From the NCBI GenBank assembly GCA_049964535.1, contig JBMFXG010000106.1, positions 1 to 9,403 of the forward strand: a stretch of DNA of 9,403 nucleotides, given 5' to 3'. The notes below the pieces were generated by a model. The model was not told the origin of the DNA, ran no database searches, and was given only the letters and a program-made list of their open reading frames with translations. A program made the translations under genes and the position numbers. Each line of letters starts with the position of its first letter. The first letter of the stretch is position 1. The stretch is from JAJYZP01 sp049964535 (GTDB taxonomy: Bacteria > Actinomycetota > Acidimicrobiia > Acidimicrobiales > Acidimicrobiaceae). Shown piece after piece: positions 1 through 7,056 of the stretch.

Positions 1-1057
1 CTGATAACGGGCAGTACAGTCGAATCGCTTGCCCGGGCCGGATGTCGGCTTCTCCAGGCAACTTGGCAATCATGCGCTGCTCAGATACCTGACTATCGAG
101 ATGCAGGTGACACTGTATGTGGCTGCCAAGGTGTTCCACTAAGTCGACGACGCACCGGAGACACGCCCCATCCTCAATCTCTTCTAATTGAAGCTTCTCT
201 GGTCGAAATCCGAGTACAACGACGGCTTCAGGCCCACTTTGACGAAGGAGGCCATTGAGAGCAATGGGTAGCCGAACTGCGTCTCCGCAAGCGATTCCAT
301 GATCATCGAGAAGCCAAGGTAAGGTGACCAGGTTCGTTCCAGGAGAACCAACGAACTTGGCGACAAAGGTGTCAACCGGGCTCGAGTACATGACCGATGG
401 TTCAGCTACCTGGCGTATCTGACCCTGGTCCATAATAACGATGCGATCAGCGAGCGTCATCGCCTCACTTTGATCATGGGTCACGTACACCGTCGTAATT
501 CCGAGTCTCTTATGGAGGAGTCCCAGCTCGATGCGCATCTGTTCCCGTAGATTTGCATCGAGATTGGAGAGTGGCTCGTCCATGAGGAACACACTTGGTC
601 TCCCAACAAGAGCTCGCCCAAGCGCTACTCGTTGACGTTGACCCCCGGAGAGCTCCCTTGGACGCCGAGACTGCAAGCCATCTAGTTCTAACAGAGCGAG
701 AACCTCATTGACTCTCTGCGACGCCTCACTCCGGCTGACACCTCGTGATTGGAGTCCAAACGCAAGGTTCTCAAAGACCGACATGTGCGGGTAGAGCGCA
801 TAGTTCTGAAAAACCATCCCCACCTTACGCTGGCTGCCTGGAAGGTCATTGACAGCCACATCATCGAAGTGGATTGTGCCCGAGCTCGGTTTCTCCAAGC
901 CAGCAATGAGACGCAGCGTTGTGGTCTTCCCACACCCGGACGGACCGAGCAGTACGACGAACTCACCTTCAGCGATATCGAGATCAACGTCTCTCACAAC
1001 CTGGCGGTCGTCGTTCGAATAGGACTTGGTAACTCCCTTCAGTCTTATCGAAGCCAA
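1..1057 (-). CDS. ABC transporter ATP-binding protein, sugar-uptake (MalK/UgpC/MsiK) type, 3' end cut by window edge
   Basis: Cytoplasmic ATPase that would power a carbohydrate importer by docking onto the EAA loops of two permeases. Seen in 352 codons: Walker A GPSGCGKT (38-45), Q-loop Q84, signature LSGGQ (136-140), Walker B VFLMDE (156-161), D-loop SNLD (164-167) and H-loop H194, then a C-terminal TOBE/MalK-like region containing GFRPEKL. The family is about 350-370 residues, so only a few residues should be missing beyond base 1. The start is TTG at 1057-1055, preceded by GAGGTGGAGAGCA, which gives a well-spaced Shine-Dalgarno; an in-frame stop lies shortly upstream and no in-frame ATG competes. 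It sits 33 bases after the decayed end of a MalG-like permease on the same strand. All catalytic motifs are intact although the partner genes look dead, so it may be shared with distant transporters as MsiK is (inference). The substrate cannot be told. Confidence 0.95.
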   Translation of the reverse strand, partial: MASIRLKGVTKSYSNDDRQVVRDVDLDIAEGEFVVLLGPSGCGKTTTLRLIAGLEKPSSGTIHFDDVAVNDLPGSQRKVGMVFQNYALYPHMSVFENLAFGLQSRGVSRSEASQRVNEVLALLELDGLQSRRPRELSGGQRQRVALGRALVGRPSVFLMDEPLSNLDANLREQMRIELGLLHKRLGITTVYVTHDQSEAMTLADRIVIMDQGQIRQVAEPSVMYSSPVDTFVAKFVGSPGTNLVTLPWLLDDHGIACGDAVRLPIALNGLLRQSGPEAVVVLGFRPEKLQLEEIEDGACLRCVVDLVEHLGSHIQCHLHLDSQVSEQRMIAKLPGEADIRPGQAIRLYCPLS

Positions 1058-1089
1058 TGCTCTCCACCTCTCTACCTCATAACAAGGCC

Positions 1090-1109
1090 TTCAGCCCACA
1101 ACGGCTGAA
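1090..1109 (-). promoter_or_regulatory. Hairpin between permease relic and ATPase gene
   Basis: TTCAGCC and GGCTGAA form a perfect 7-bp stem around a 6-base loop. On the minus strand it overlaps the stop codon of the permease relic and ends 33 bases before the TTG start of the ATPase. There is no run of T after it, so it is not a classical terminator. It could have tuned ATPase expression relative to the permease or protected the mRNA; it may also be chance. Confidence 0.35.
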
Positions 1110-1815
1110 ATCGGCCCTAGAACGAACTCCCTTCGGTCTAGCTCTCGTAGGTGACCGAGCTCTGTCGCTCGATCAACAGCTTGATAAACAGTGCGAGAAT
1201 AAGTCCATGGCAATATCCCGATCGGCTCGACCTGATAACGAGCGGGATCACGACTTGCGGAGGGGTTAGGAGCCCGGCACACAACGTGAGAAGCCGCGCT
1301 TGAACACCCAGATACAGGCAGAACGTCTAGATCTCACGCTCAACTCGATGAGGTCCTCGAATACTTCCCGAACTCGCTACGAAGCAAGATTCTCCTCCTC
1401 GATCCTTGCAATGAGCCCTGTCGTTGCGTCAACGCCTAGCAGCTGTCGATTACTTGAAGGCCATTACACAGCTGTTACCGTGAGTCGTCCTCGAATATGC
1501 AGCCCCTAAAGGAGGGTGAATCGGCAATTGTGCGGACGGCTCCAGAACGGGCGCACCTTCTCAGAGACAGGAACGTTTTCCTCTCCTCGCGAACACAGAG
1601 AAACCTATAGCAAGGAGACCCGATCAGCATCGTCGCTCCTATCAAATCTCCGGATCGAGACCACAGCGCCACAAGGATCGCGAGGGCTAGACGCACCGGG
1701 TATCGCTGCAACAAATGATCCCCGACCTATACCAGGCGTCATCTGATATCACTAACCACAGCCGCAGAGAGAACACAACGTACGACCATGCAACCAAAAG
1801 GGATCCTCGTCCAAG
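1091..1815 (-). pseudogene. Decayed MalG-type sugar ABC permease
   Basis: Three pieces, each in a different minus-strand reading frame, match successive parts of a MalG-family permease (inner-membrane, about 270-300 residues). At 1815-1741 is a hydrophobic stretch ending FSLRLWLVIS, like the first-helix motif FPLLWMVLSS. At about 1400-1335 lies IEEENLAS, a stop at 1379-1377, then RVREVFEDLIELSVRS, resembling the EAA loop that contacts the ATPase. At 1129-1091 is EFVLGPISAVVG then stop, like the family ending FVRGLTAGAVKG. EAA to C-terminus is about 100 codons, as in MalG; helix 1 to EAA is somewhat short, suggesting a deletion. At least two frameshifts and one stop are needed, so no product is expected. 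It lies directly before the ATPase gene, the usual malG-malK order. The matches are by eye and each alone is weak; order and spacing make the case. Confidence 0.5.
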
Positions 1816-1936
1816 ATCACGCAAGAGCTACAGCGCTCGCAGATCGGTCTCGGTTTCATGTGGCATGGCCACGATCGTCTCCCTCGGCTGTTACCAGGGA
1901 GGTAGGAATTAACGGAGAGCGAGCGAGCTAGTTCTT

Positions 1937-2456
1937 CTATCTGGACGACAGACCCATGAGCGCCGAAGCACTCAGGACCGCTGACCGCCACCTCACACTG
2001 TGGCGAGCTGCGAGACGACAAGAGAAGCCCTGATCTCCACTAACGATCATCACGCTTCTTGTCGTTGTGCCCTCAGATGAGATGAAGTCGAAGGTGAGCT
2101 ACGAGACGACCGACCAGTCCAACGACGACACACTCGTCGAGAGAAATGGACCCACTAGATCGAACTCCTCAATCACCTTGCTGCTCGAGTCCGCTTCACT
2201 AGATATCAACTTAATGCTCCCTTTGCGCCTTGCAAAGTCCAGTACCTCAGACCAGAGAGGATCTTCGAAGGATCAAGGTCTTCTGCAACAAGAGATCTGA
2301 GCGATGCTTGGCAACCGCAGATGCGCAAACGGCTCTGCCGAGTTCTCTGCGCAAGCTACTCTCCACCCCCACGCTCGCCACCAACAAATCCTCGGCGAGC
2401 TCACGCAGCCTCTGCCAACCAGGGGAAGTCCGAACATCACTCATACCAGAGACCAT
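1937..2456 (-). pseudogene. Decayed LacI-family transcriptional regulator
   Basis: LacI regulators (about 340 residues) have an N-terminal helix-turn-helix and a sugar-binding domain, and commonly control sugar ABC clusters. The frame starting at 2456 gives QRLRELAEDLLVASVGVESS, resembling the LacI motif (LxDVAxxAGVSxxTVS). After a frameshift near 2280, another frame runs 2272-1937 with one stop (2101-2099). It begins FEDPLWSEVLDFARRKG, like the opening of the effector domain (NPFWxEVLxGxxxxARxxGY), and later has VSGDQGFSCRLAARHS then AVLSAS, like the conserved VxxDNxxGAxLAxxHLxxxGHxxIAxLSG. The remaining C-terminal part is absent before the permease relic begins, consistent with a deletion that also removed a binding protein and MalF. 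It cannot make an intact repressor. Assigned from motif order, without a search. Confidence 0.45.
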
Positions 2457-2487
2457 TCACTCGCTGCGCCGTACCACCTGCAGCACA

Positions 2488-2820
2488 GCCCAACTCTTTC
2501 GCAATCACCAACAACAAGGCGGCACCGCCAACCAGGGCCCATTCCACTACGGGGATCAGTGCGCATCGACGATACCGCTCCGACGCCAACGAGTTGTGAA
2601 CGACGTGCACGACGCTCGGCCATCTGTCGGAAATGGTCCATAAACCTCGGGCTAGTGTGCTCGTCAATACCTCACCTCGCAAACCTCATCACAAGGCCAA
2701 GACTCGTGTGCTCAGCTAGAACACGGGGTAAGAGAGTGCACACCACCAGAGTGCAAGCACGAGTCCTTCATCCCTAGCTCAAATGATCGCAGCCACACCG
2801 TGGCGGGGGCCGGCGTCAAG
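2488..2820 (-). pseudogene. Possible relic of a BadF/BadG-type sugar kinase
   Basis: A single minus-strand frame with several stops carries LDAGPRHGVAAII, a stop, then ARDEGLVLA (from 2820), resembling the N-terminal phosphate-binding signature of BadF/BadG N-acetylglucosamine-kinase-like proteins (VDGGxTKTxAxxxxxxGxVL). Further on (2562-2488) is ALIPVVEWALVGGAALLLVI, like their C-terminal PPxGALLLAL segment. The pieces are only about 110 codons apart, against roughly 300 residues in the family, so most of the middle would be missing. Such kinases are often next to LacI and sugar ABC genes, which fits the neighbourhood. The match is faint and another ASKHA kinase or chance is possible. Confidence 0.22.
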
Positions 2821-2985
2821 ACGCTCCCAGGCCAATCACACCGCACTAGGGTACATCCTCTTGACAAGCAAGCCATCGAGAAGTCGAAGTGCTCGTTCTA
2901 TTCGACCAGCGCATCCTCGCACCCAACCCTGCAGAGATGCACGATCGCAGCCTTTATGCCCTGGCAATCTCACCGTACATCACCG
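2821..2985. other. Short tract with no recognisable gene
   Basis: Stops occur in all frames and nothing resembles a known protein. A small self-complementary stretch GCGTCAAGACGC spans 2813-2824 at its edge. It probably belongs to the same decayed locus. Confidence 0.4.
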
Positions 2986-3340
2986 CTAGGAGCTAACACC
3001 ACCGACGAGATGTCTGACGCGGCAGTCACAACTCCCCGGCACGATGCTCGAGAAGATCCCGTCTACTTCTTGAGCTACCCAACGGTGAAGGTCGAAGGCA
3101 CCGGGCTCTCGACCTCTGCAACACGACCGCCCCGTAGCGCCTCCTGCAGCTAGTTATGCAAGGACATCTGGGGTCAACTGAAATACCGGTTGTCTCAGGA
3201 ATGCAGAACTTCTCAACAGCACCCACAGCATCGCCCAGAACCTTACCGAGTAATGTGTCCGGCCGAACAGCACGATCTCGTAACCCCAGTCGCCAAGACT
3301 TACTTCCCTAAGGGGTCGATCTCACTCCCTCTCGGAACAT
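2986..3340 (-). pseudogene. Broken frame coupled to the MMPL gene, possibly a MarR-type regulator
   Basis: Eight bases after the MMPL stop there is an ATG (3340-3338) preceded by AGAGGAGCG, a good Shine-Dalgarno, as in a translationally coupled operon. The ATG frame stops after ten codons. A neighbouring minus frame is then open from about 3320 to 2986 with only one stop (3156-3154). It includes a stretch LLRSSAFLRQPVFQLTPDVL followed by AAGG, faintly like the start of a MarR winged helix (LTPxQxxVLxxLAxxG). In yet another frame KVLGDAVGAVEKF is readable. MMPL exporters are often paired with TetR or MarR regulators, and the palindromes upstream of the exporter need one. The frameshift and stops mean it is not functional as it stands. 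The identity is weak. Confidence 0.3.
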
Positions 3341-3347
3341 CGCTCCT

Positions 3348-5627
3348 CTACCCCTGCGCTCGCACCTGGTGCAGCGCCGATCCATGACTCGTTGCATCGC
3401 CTGCGGGCAGAGGGCTCTCTAGGTCCTCGTCAGCGTCCCAAGATCGACCCTCGACAGCTACGTGTGGAACAATTCGATCAAGGAATGTTGGAAAGTACCA
3501 ACAAACGCTTCCAAAAATATTCATAACCGCAGGTACAAGCAGTAACCGCACGATCGTCGCATCGATCAGCACACTCGCCGCCAGACCAACGCCTAACATC
3601 TTGATGACCACGTCCGTCGAACCCACAAAGGCTGCAAACACACTGACCATAATGAGTGCCGCACAGGTGATAACGCGGGCCGTATCGGAGAGTCCAACCT
3701 CAACAGCACGTCCGTTGTCATGGCTCTCATCCCAGTGTTCTCTCACACGAGACAACAGAAAGACCTCGTAGTCCATAGAGAGTCCGAACACGATCGCAAA
3801 CATGATCATGGGAACGTACGACTCGATCGGGACGTTCTCGCTTACCCCAAGTAGGGACCGACCCCAGCCCCATTGAAACACTGCAACGACCACTCCATAG
3901 GCCGCACTGATACTCAACAGATTCAAGACCGCGGCCTTAATTGCGAGGAGCAAGCTACGAAAACTCATGAGAATCAAGATGAACGCCATCGCAACCACGA
4001 TCGCAATGATCAAGGGCAACCGAGACGAGAGCGAGGCAGCGAACTGAATCTGCGATGCGGTTCCTCCGGTTACATAACCGATTGCTCCGCTACCTTGCAA
4101 GGCATCGGGCAGGGTCGTATCAACGAGACGATTAAAGAGTGCTGTTGTGGCCTCGTTCTGCGGTCCAGAGGATGGAACGATCTTTCCTACTAGGAGCGCG
4201 TGATCGGAGGTGGGCTGCAACGGCGAGGCCTGCGCAATATCGGGAGTCGAGGAGATCGCACTAGCAACACTGCGAGCTACTGCTGAAGCGTTGTGTGCGT
4301 GACGCACATCGATGACCAAGGTAAGCGGACCGTTCGCTCCAGCCCCAAAGGCAGAGGCAATGAGGTCGTACGCCCTCTTGTCCGTGTACGACGTGGGATC
4401 AGCGCCATCTCCAACATGGCCGATCTGAATTGAAAAGAGCGGGATGGCTAGCACTCCCAAGATCGCCACGCCAACGACGAGATAGCTCCATGGCCGCCTC
4501 CCCACGCTCTTGGCGTAGCGAGACCAACCGTCACTACCGTCTGACGAACTCTCAGCGACGGCCTTGTGAACGGTCCATCGATCGATTTTGGTACCGGCAA
4601 GAGCCAACCCCGCCGGTACCAGCGTGACGGCACCAACAGCCGCAGTCACTACACCGAAAACAGCAGCAAACCCTAACTGCCCTATAAAGGTAATACCAGA
4701 CGCGTAGAGTCCAAAGAGTGCCACCGAGACACTCGTTGCGGCGATCAGCACCGCATGTCCACTCGTTGCCACGGTCCTCCCTGCCGCAACGACCGGATCA
4801 AAGCCATTTGAGATGAGCTGTCGAAATCTGGTCGTCAGAAAGACTGAATAGTCAATACCGACCCCTAAGCCGATCATGACCGCCAACGTTGGCGAGGCCG
4901 TGCCAAAGGTGATCACCGCTGCAACGATACCGAGCAGTGAAAGTCCTATAGCGACAGAGCCGATCGCTGTGAGCAAAGGGAGCGTTGCACCGAGGATCGA
5001 TCCAAAACCGACAAGAAGGACCACCAGGGCAACGATGAAGCCAATGGCCTCGGAGCGCAGGTCCGAACTCGCCGGACGAGTGAGTTGGTCAAGCCCACCA
5101 CCATACTCAACCTCCAGTCCTTCAGCTCGAAGCGAAGCCGTAGCAGAATTTAATCTGCCTACATAGCTCGACCCAAGCGTCTTGGGTAAGACGGAGAACT
5201 GCACATTAATGTATGCCGTGGTCTTCGTCCGAGAGAGAGCAGGCGATCCGGGTAGCAACGGGTTAGAGACCGAGAGGACATCCGGCATCCGAGAGAGTAA
5301 GGTGACCGATCGCGCCACTGCTGAGTAATCGGAGCTGAGTGTACCGGAGCGAGCGTGGATGACGACAAGCCCACTGTACCCTGATGCTGCCTTGTCGTTC
5401 TGGCTCAACAACGTGAGTCCGGCATATGCTTGGGTCCCGCTGAGATTGACGTTGTCGCTAAAGATCGCTCCAACTGCCTTTTTACCCCCCAGAACCGCCA
5501 CAAGGACGATCAACCAAACAATCAATACCCGGAACGGATGGCGCGCCGAGGAGCGACCACAGCGCTCGAGGAGCCCCGACCCCTCGTTGGAGGCTCGAGA
5601 GCTCTGCCGCTCTACGGTGTTTACCAT
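3348..5627 (-). CDS. MMPL-family RND transporter
   Basis: A 759-residue inner-membrane exporter of the MMPL (hydrophobe/lipid) branch of the RND superfamily, expected to use the proton gradient to move a hydrophobic or lipid substrate. Two similar halves are visible: helix 1 at about 33-52, an extracytoplasmic domain to about 190, a helix bundle at about 193-340, a basic loop, helix 7 at about 379-399, a second extracytoplasmic domain to about 530, and a second bundle at about 535-705. The proton-relay DY pairs are present in both halves: GLGVGIDYSVFLTTR (D259-Y260) and GLSMDYEVFLLSR (D619-Y620). The length matches the shorter bacterial MMPLs; the long C-terminal tail of MmpL3 is absent. The ATG at 5627 follows TAAGGAGGT, spaced 4 bases. 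Codon structure is clean, unlike the flanks. The substrate is unknown; control by a TetR- or MarR-type repressor is likely from the upstream palindromes. Confidence 0.96.
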   Translation of the reverse strand: MVNTVERQSSRASNEGSGLLERCGRSSARHPFRVLIVWLIVLVAVLGGKKAVGAIFSDNVNLSGTQAYAGLTLLSQNDKAASGYSGLVVIHARSGTLSSDYSAVARSVTLLSRMPDVLSVSNPLLPGSPALSRTKTTAYINVQFSVLPKTLGSSYVGRLNSATASLRAEGLEVEYGGGLDQLTRPASSDLRSEAIGFIVALVVLLVGFGSILGATLPLLTAIGSVAIGLSLLGIVAAVITFGTASPTLAVMIGLGVGIDYSVFLTTRFRQLISNGFDPVVAAGRTVATSGHAVLIAATSVSVALFGLYASGITFIGQLGFAAVFGVVTAAVGAVTLVPAGLALAGTKIDRWTVHKAVAESSSDGSDGWSRYAKSVGRRPWSYLVVGVAILGVLAIPLFSIQIGHVGDGADPTSYTDKRAYDLIASAFGAGANGPLTLVIDVRHAHNASAVARSVASAISSTPDIAQASPLQPTSDHALLVGKIVPSSGPQNEATTALFNRLVDTTLPDALQGSGAIGYVTGGTASQIQFAASLSSRLPLIIAIVVAMAFILILMSFRSLLLAIKAAVLNLLSISAAYGVVVAVFQWGWGRSLLGVSENVPIESYVPMIMFAIVFGLSMDYEVFLLSRVREHWDESHDNGRAVEVGLSDTARVITCAALIMVSVFAAFVGSTDVVIKMLGVGLAASVLIDATIVRLLLVPAVMNIFGSVCWYFPTFLDRIVPHVAVEGRSWDADEDLESPLPAGDATSHGSALHQVRAQG

Positions 5628-5631
5628 AACG

Positions 5632-5640
5632 ACCTCCTTA
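5632..5640 (-). promoter_or_regulatory. Consensus ribosome binding site of the MMPL gene
   Basis: Minus-strand TAAGGAGGT is fully complementary to the 16S rRNA 3' end and sits 4 bases before the ATG. It fixes the start codon and predicts efficient translation. Confidence 0.85.
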
Positions 5641-5641
5641 A

Positions 5642-5659
5642 TCTGTCATTACTGCCACT
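5642..5659. promoter_or_regulatory. Second, imperfect operator-like palindrome upstream of MMPL
   Basis: On the minus strand AGTGGCA-GTAA-TGACAGA keeps one perfect half-site and the same 4-base spacer as the perfect palindrome at 5681-5698, while the other arm matches at only four of seven positions. Its centre lies 39 bases from that of the first site, close to the Shine-Dalgarno. It is probably a secondary site for the same repressor, but the degenerate arm makes this less sure. Confidence 0.5.
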
Positions 5660-5662
5660 ATA
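5657..5662 (-). promoter_or_regulatory. Candidate -10 element of the MMPL promoter
   Basis: The minus-strand hexamer TATAGT lies between the two palindromes and overlaps the second. The position 17 bases upstream (CCACTA) is a poor -35 and lies inside the perfect palindrome. Occupancy of either palindrome would therefore block this promoter. The -10 is reasonable; the whole promoter is tentative. Confidence 0.35.
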
Positions 5663-5680
5663 ACTCAAAATCAGAGGATT

Positions 5681-5698
5681 AGTGGCACCTCTGCCACT
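5681..5698. promoter_or_regulatory. Perfect operator palindrome upstream of MMPL
   Basis: AGTGGCA-CCTC-TGCCACT is an exact 7-base inverted repeat with a 4-base spacer, centred about 62 bases upstream of the MMPL start. The size and symmetry suit a dimeric TetR- or MarR-type repressor. The half-site recurs at 5642-5659. No intact regulator gene is visible in the window. Confidence 0.65.
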
Positions 5699-5862
5699 TT
5701 ATTAACGATAAGCGCATGCTGCTGCCAAGCGCAGTTGGAAGTCACGTCCAAGACCCGTGGGGACACCTGCGAGAGAAGCGAGTCAAAGGCAAAGCTTTCC
5801 CTGTCGTATTCCTCGTCATCCGACACGATCGAAGTCGCAGAACCGCTTGATGCCTGGTACCT

Positions 5863-5880
5863 TCCCCCATTGATGGGGGA
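5863..5880. repeat. Perfect hairpin TCCCCCAT-TG-ATGGGGGA
   Basis: Two 8-base arms are exactly complementary around two bases; in RNA this gives a GC-rich stem of about 7 bp with a 4-base loop. No T tract follows on either strand, so it is not a standard terminator. It lies about 240 bases upstream of the MMPL start in gene-free sequence. Role unknown. Confidence 0.5.
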
Positions 5881-5970
5881 GTAGCGCACAGTTCTGCGCC
5901 CTGACCAAGAAGCCCTCCAAGCACGTATCAGAAGACCTCTGTATAGTTGAGAGTTACTGCCATATCACGT

Positions 5971-5994
5971 CAGTTTCGAAGCGTTGCACCCTCT
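5971..5994. repeat. Direct repeat, copy 1
   Basis: A 24-base unit with a 16-base identical core TTCGAAGCGTTGCACC, found again at 6300-6323 with two substitutions outside the core. No longer duplication is evident around it. Confidence 0.7.
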
Positions 5995-6078
5995 TCACAC
6001 CTCAACAGACATCGAAACTTGCCGAAGTGTTCAGGCCACTCGCGCCGCCGCTGAGCTTAGTTCCAACCGTAAGAGAGC

Positions 6079-6095
6079 GGACGAGTAGATCGTCC
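6079..6095. repeat. Short hairpin GGACGA-GTAGA-TCGTCC
   Basis: A perfect 6-bp stem with a 5-base loop, followed at once by three tandem CTCAAG units (6097-6114). No T tract follows. Function unknown. Confidence 0.35.
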
Positions 6096-6299
6096 ACTCA
6101 AGCTCAAGCTCAAGGGGATGTCTTCAGAGTCTCTTGGTTTCGCTTCAGACGGTCACGGCCCAAGACACGTGAGCCGGCTCTCCAGAGCTAAGGTATCGAC
6201 AACCCTCCCGACACGAGCGCTCCCGAAACCTTCCGGCAGTATCTCGATGAAGTCCTCGTGACGTCGTGGCGACGAGTTGGGCAGCTTATGAAATGTCAG

Positions 6300-6323
6300 C
6301 AGATTCGAAGCGTTGCACCATCT
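6300..6323. repeat. Direct repeat, copy 2, just upstream of the Rv2466c-like gene
   Basis: It repeats the unit at 5971-5994; the shared core ends 38 bases before the TTG start. The TTGCAC inside it could act as a -35 hexamer, but I see no convincing -10 at the right distance, so a binding-site role is as likely as a promoter role. Confidence 0.65.
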
Positions 6324-6357
6324 GATACCGATTACTTGAGCACATTGAGGAGGACAC

Positions 6358-7041
6358 TTGTCAGAACTCGAGTTTTACTTCGACCCCGTCTGCCCTTTCG
6401 CGTGGATGACGAGCAAGTGGGTACGTCTCGTCAAAACTCAAAAGCCAATCGACGTGGACTGGAGATTTATCGCACTGCGATTCGTCAATGACTCCGTTGA
6501 CTACGAGACGCAATTCCCTGCCCACTATCAACGCCTACACACCGCAGGACTTGAACTGCTTCGAATCGCCGCAGCGGTTAAAGCTGAGTTTGACAACGAA
6601 ACGGTCGGACGACTCTACGAGGCATATGGCCATGAGATTTTTGAGATCTCGAAGGAGCGACAAGGCGAACTCTCCGAGGATACCGTTCGTTTCGTCGAGC
6701 CAATCCTGATGAAACTCGACCTCGAAGCAGACCTTGCAGAGGCGGCACTCGACACTTCATTTGATGACCTCATCCGGAAAGAGACAGAGTACGCACTCTC
6801 GCTCACCGGCAAAGACGTTGGTACTCCTATCTTGCATTTCAACCCTCCGAACGGAACCGCTCTCTTTGGTCCGGTCATTAGCAGACTGCCGAGTCCAGAA
6901 CAAGCAGTAGAACTCTGGGACCACGTAGTCGGTCTCTCTCGCTTTGCTGGCTTCGCAGAGCTCAAACGCAGTCTCCGCGAGACCCCTCAACTCAAAGTCT
7001 TCGGATACGAGGGTAACAGCACAGAAAATACAATGCACTAA
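6358..7041 (+). CDS. DsbA-fold protein of the Rv2466c (mycothiol-dependent nitroreductase) family
   Basis: A 227-residue soluble thioredoxin-fold protein with an inserted helical domain. In mycobacteria Rv2466c is a mycothiol-linked oxidoreductase that also activates nitro-prodrugs; the natural substrate is unclear. Family marks: FYFDPVCPFAWMTSKW (7-22) at the active site; the cis-proline loop DVGTPILHF (P157); ALFGPVISRLP (168-178); and the C-terminal FAELKRSLRETPQ, which parallels FFELKRTRTEPPQ of Rv2466c. The active site is CPFA (Cys12, Ala15) instead of the CPWC of Rv2466c, so the resolving cysteine is missing and a monothiol, mycothiol-dependent mechanism is likely (inference). No signal peptide, so cytoplasmic. 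Start TTG with GAGGAGG four bases upstream; an ATG start is not available nearby. It stands alone on its strand and ends in a strong stem-loop. Its clean coding frame contrasts with the surroundings. Confidence 0.92.
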   Translation: MSELEFYFDPVCPFAWMTSKWVRLVKTQKPIDVDWRFIALRFVNDSVDYETQFPAHYQRLHTAGLELLRIAAAVKAEFDNETVGRLYEAYGHEIFEISKERQGELSEDTVRFVEPILMKLDLEADLAEAALDTSFDDLIRKETEYALSLTGKDVGTPILHFNPPNGTALFGPVISRLPSPEQAVELWDHVVGLSRFAGFAELKRSLRETPQLKVFGYEGNSTENTMH

Positions 7042-7056
7042 CGCACACACCCCAAA

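Larger units (their letters stand above)
5699..6357. other. Gene-free stretch between the divergent MMPL and Rv2466c-like genes
   Basis: No frame looks like an intact protein. A plus frame around 5744-5884 gives TRGDTCERS and later DTIEVAEPLDAWYL, very faintly like a TetR N-terminus (TRERIL, TIxxVAExLGVSxxxLY), but this is too weak to call. Just before the plus-strand gene, a frame carrying PETFRQYLDEVLVTSWRRVG also looks protein-like but has no start or identity. The tract holds hairpins at 5863-5880 and 6079-6095, three tandem CTCAAG units at 6097-6114, and a 24-base direct repeat. Confidence 0.5.

Noticed and set aside
2304..2777. A 157-codon plus-strand frame.
   Set aside because: It is antisense to the LacI and kinase relics, is rich in Arg, Pro, Thr and His, and resembles no protein family.
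4589..4621. A 10-base perfect inverted repeat (TGGTACCGGC and GCCGGTACCA) inside the MMPL gene.
   Set aside because: It falls on codons for the repeated residues V-P-A-G and A-G-T in a transmembrane loop of an intact gene, so coding constraint explains it.
5742..5924. Short minus frames (5671-5889 and 5742-5924) upstream of MMPL that might encode a small protein or leader.
   Set aside because: They cross the operator and the hairpin, lack ribosome sites and have no protein-like composition.
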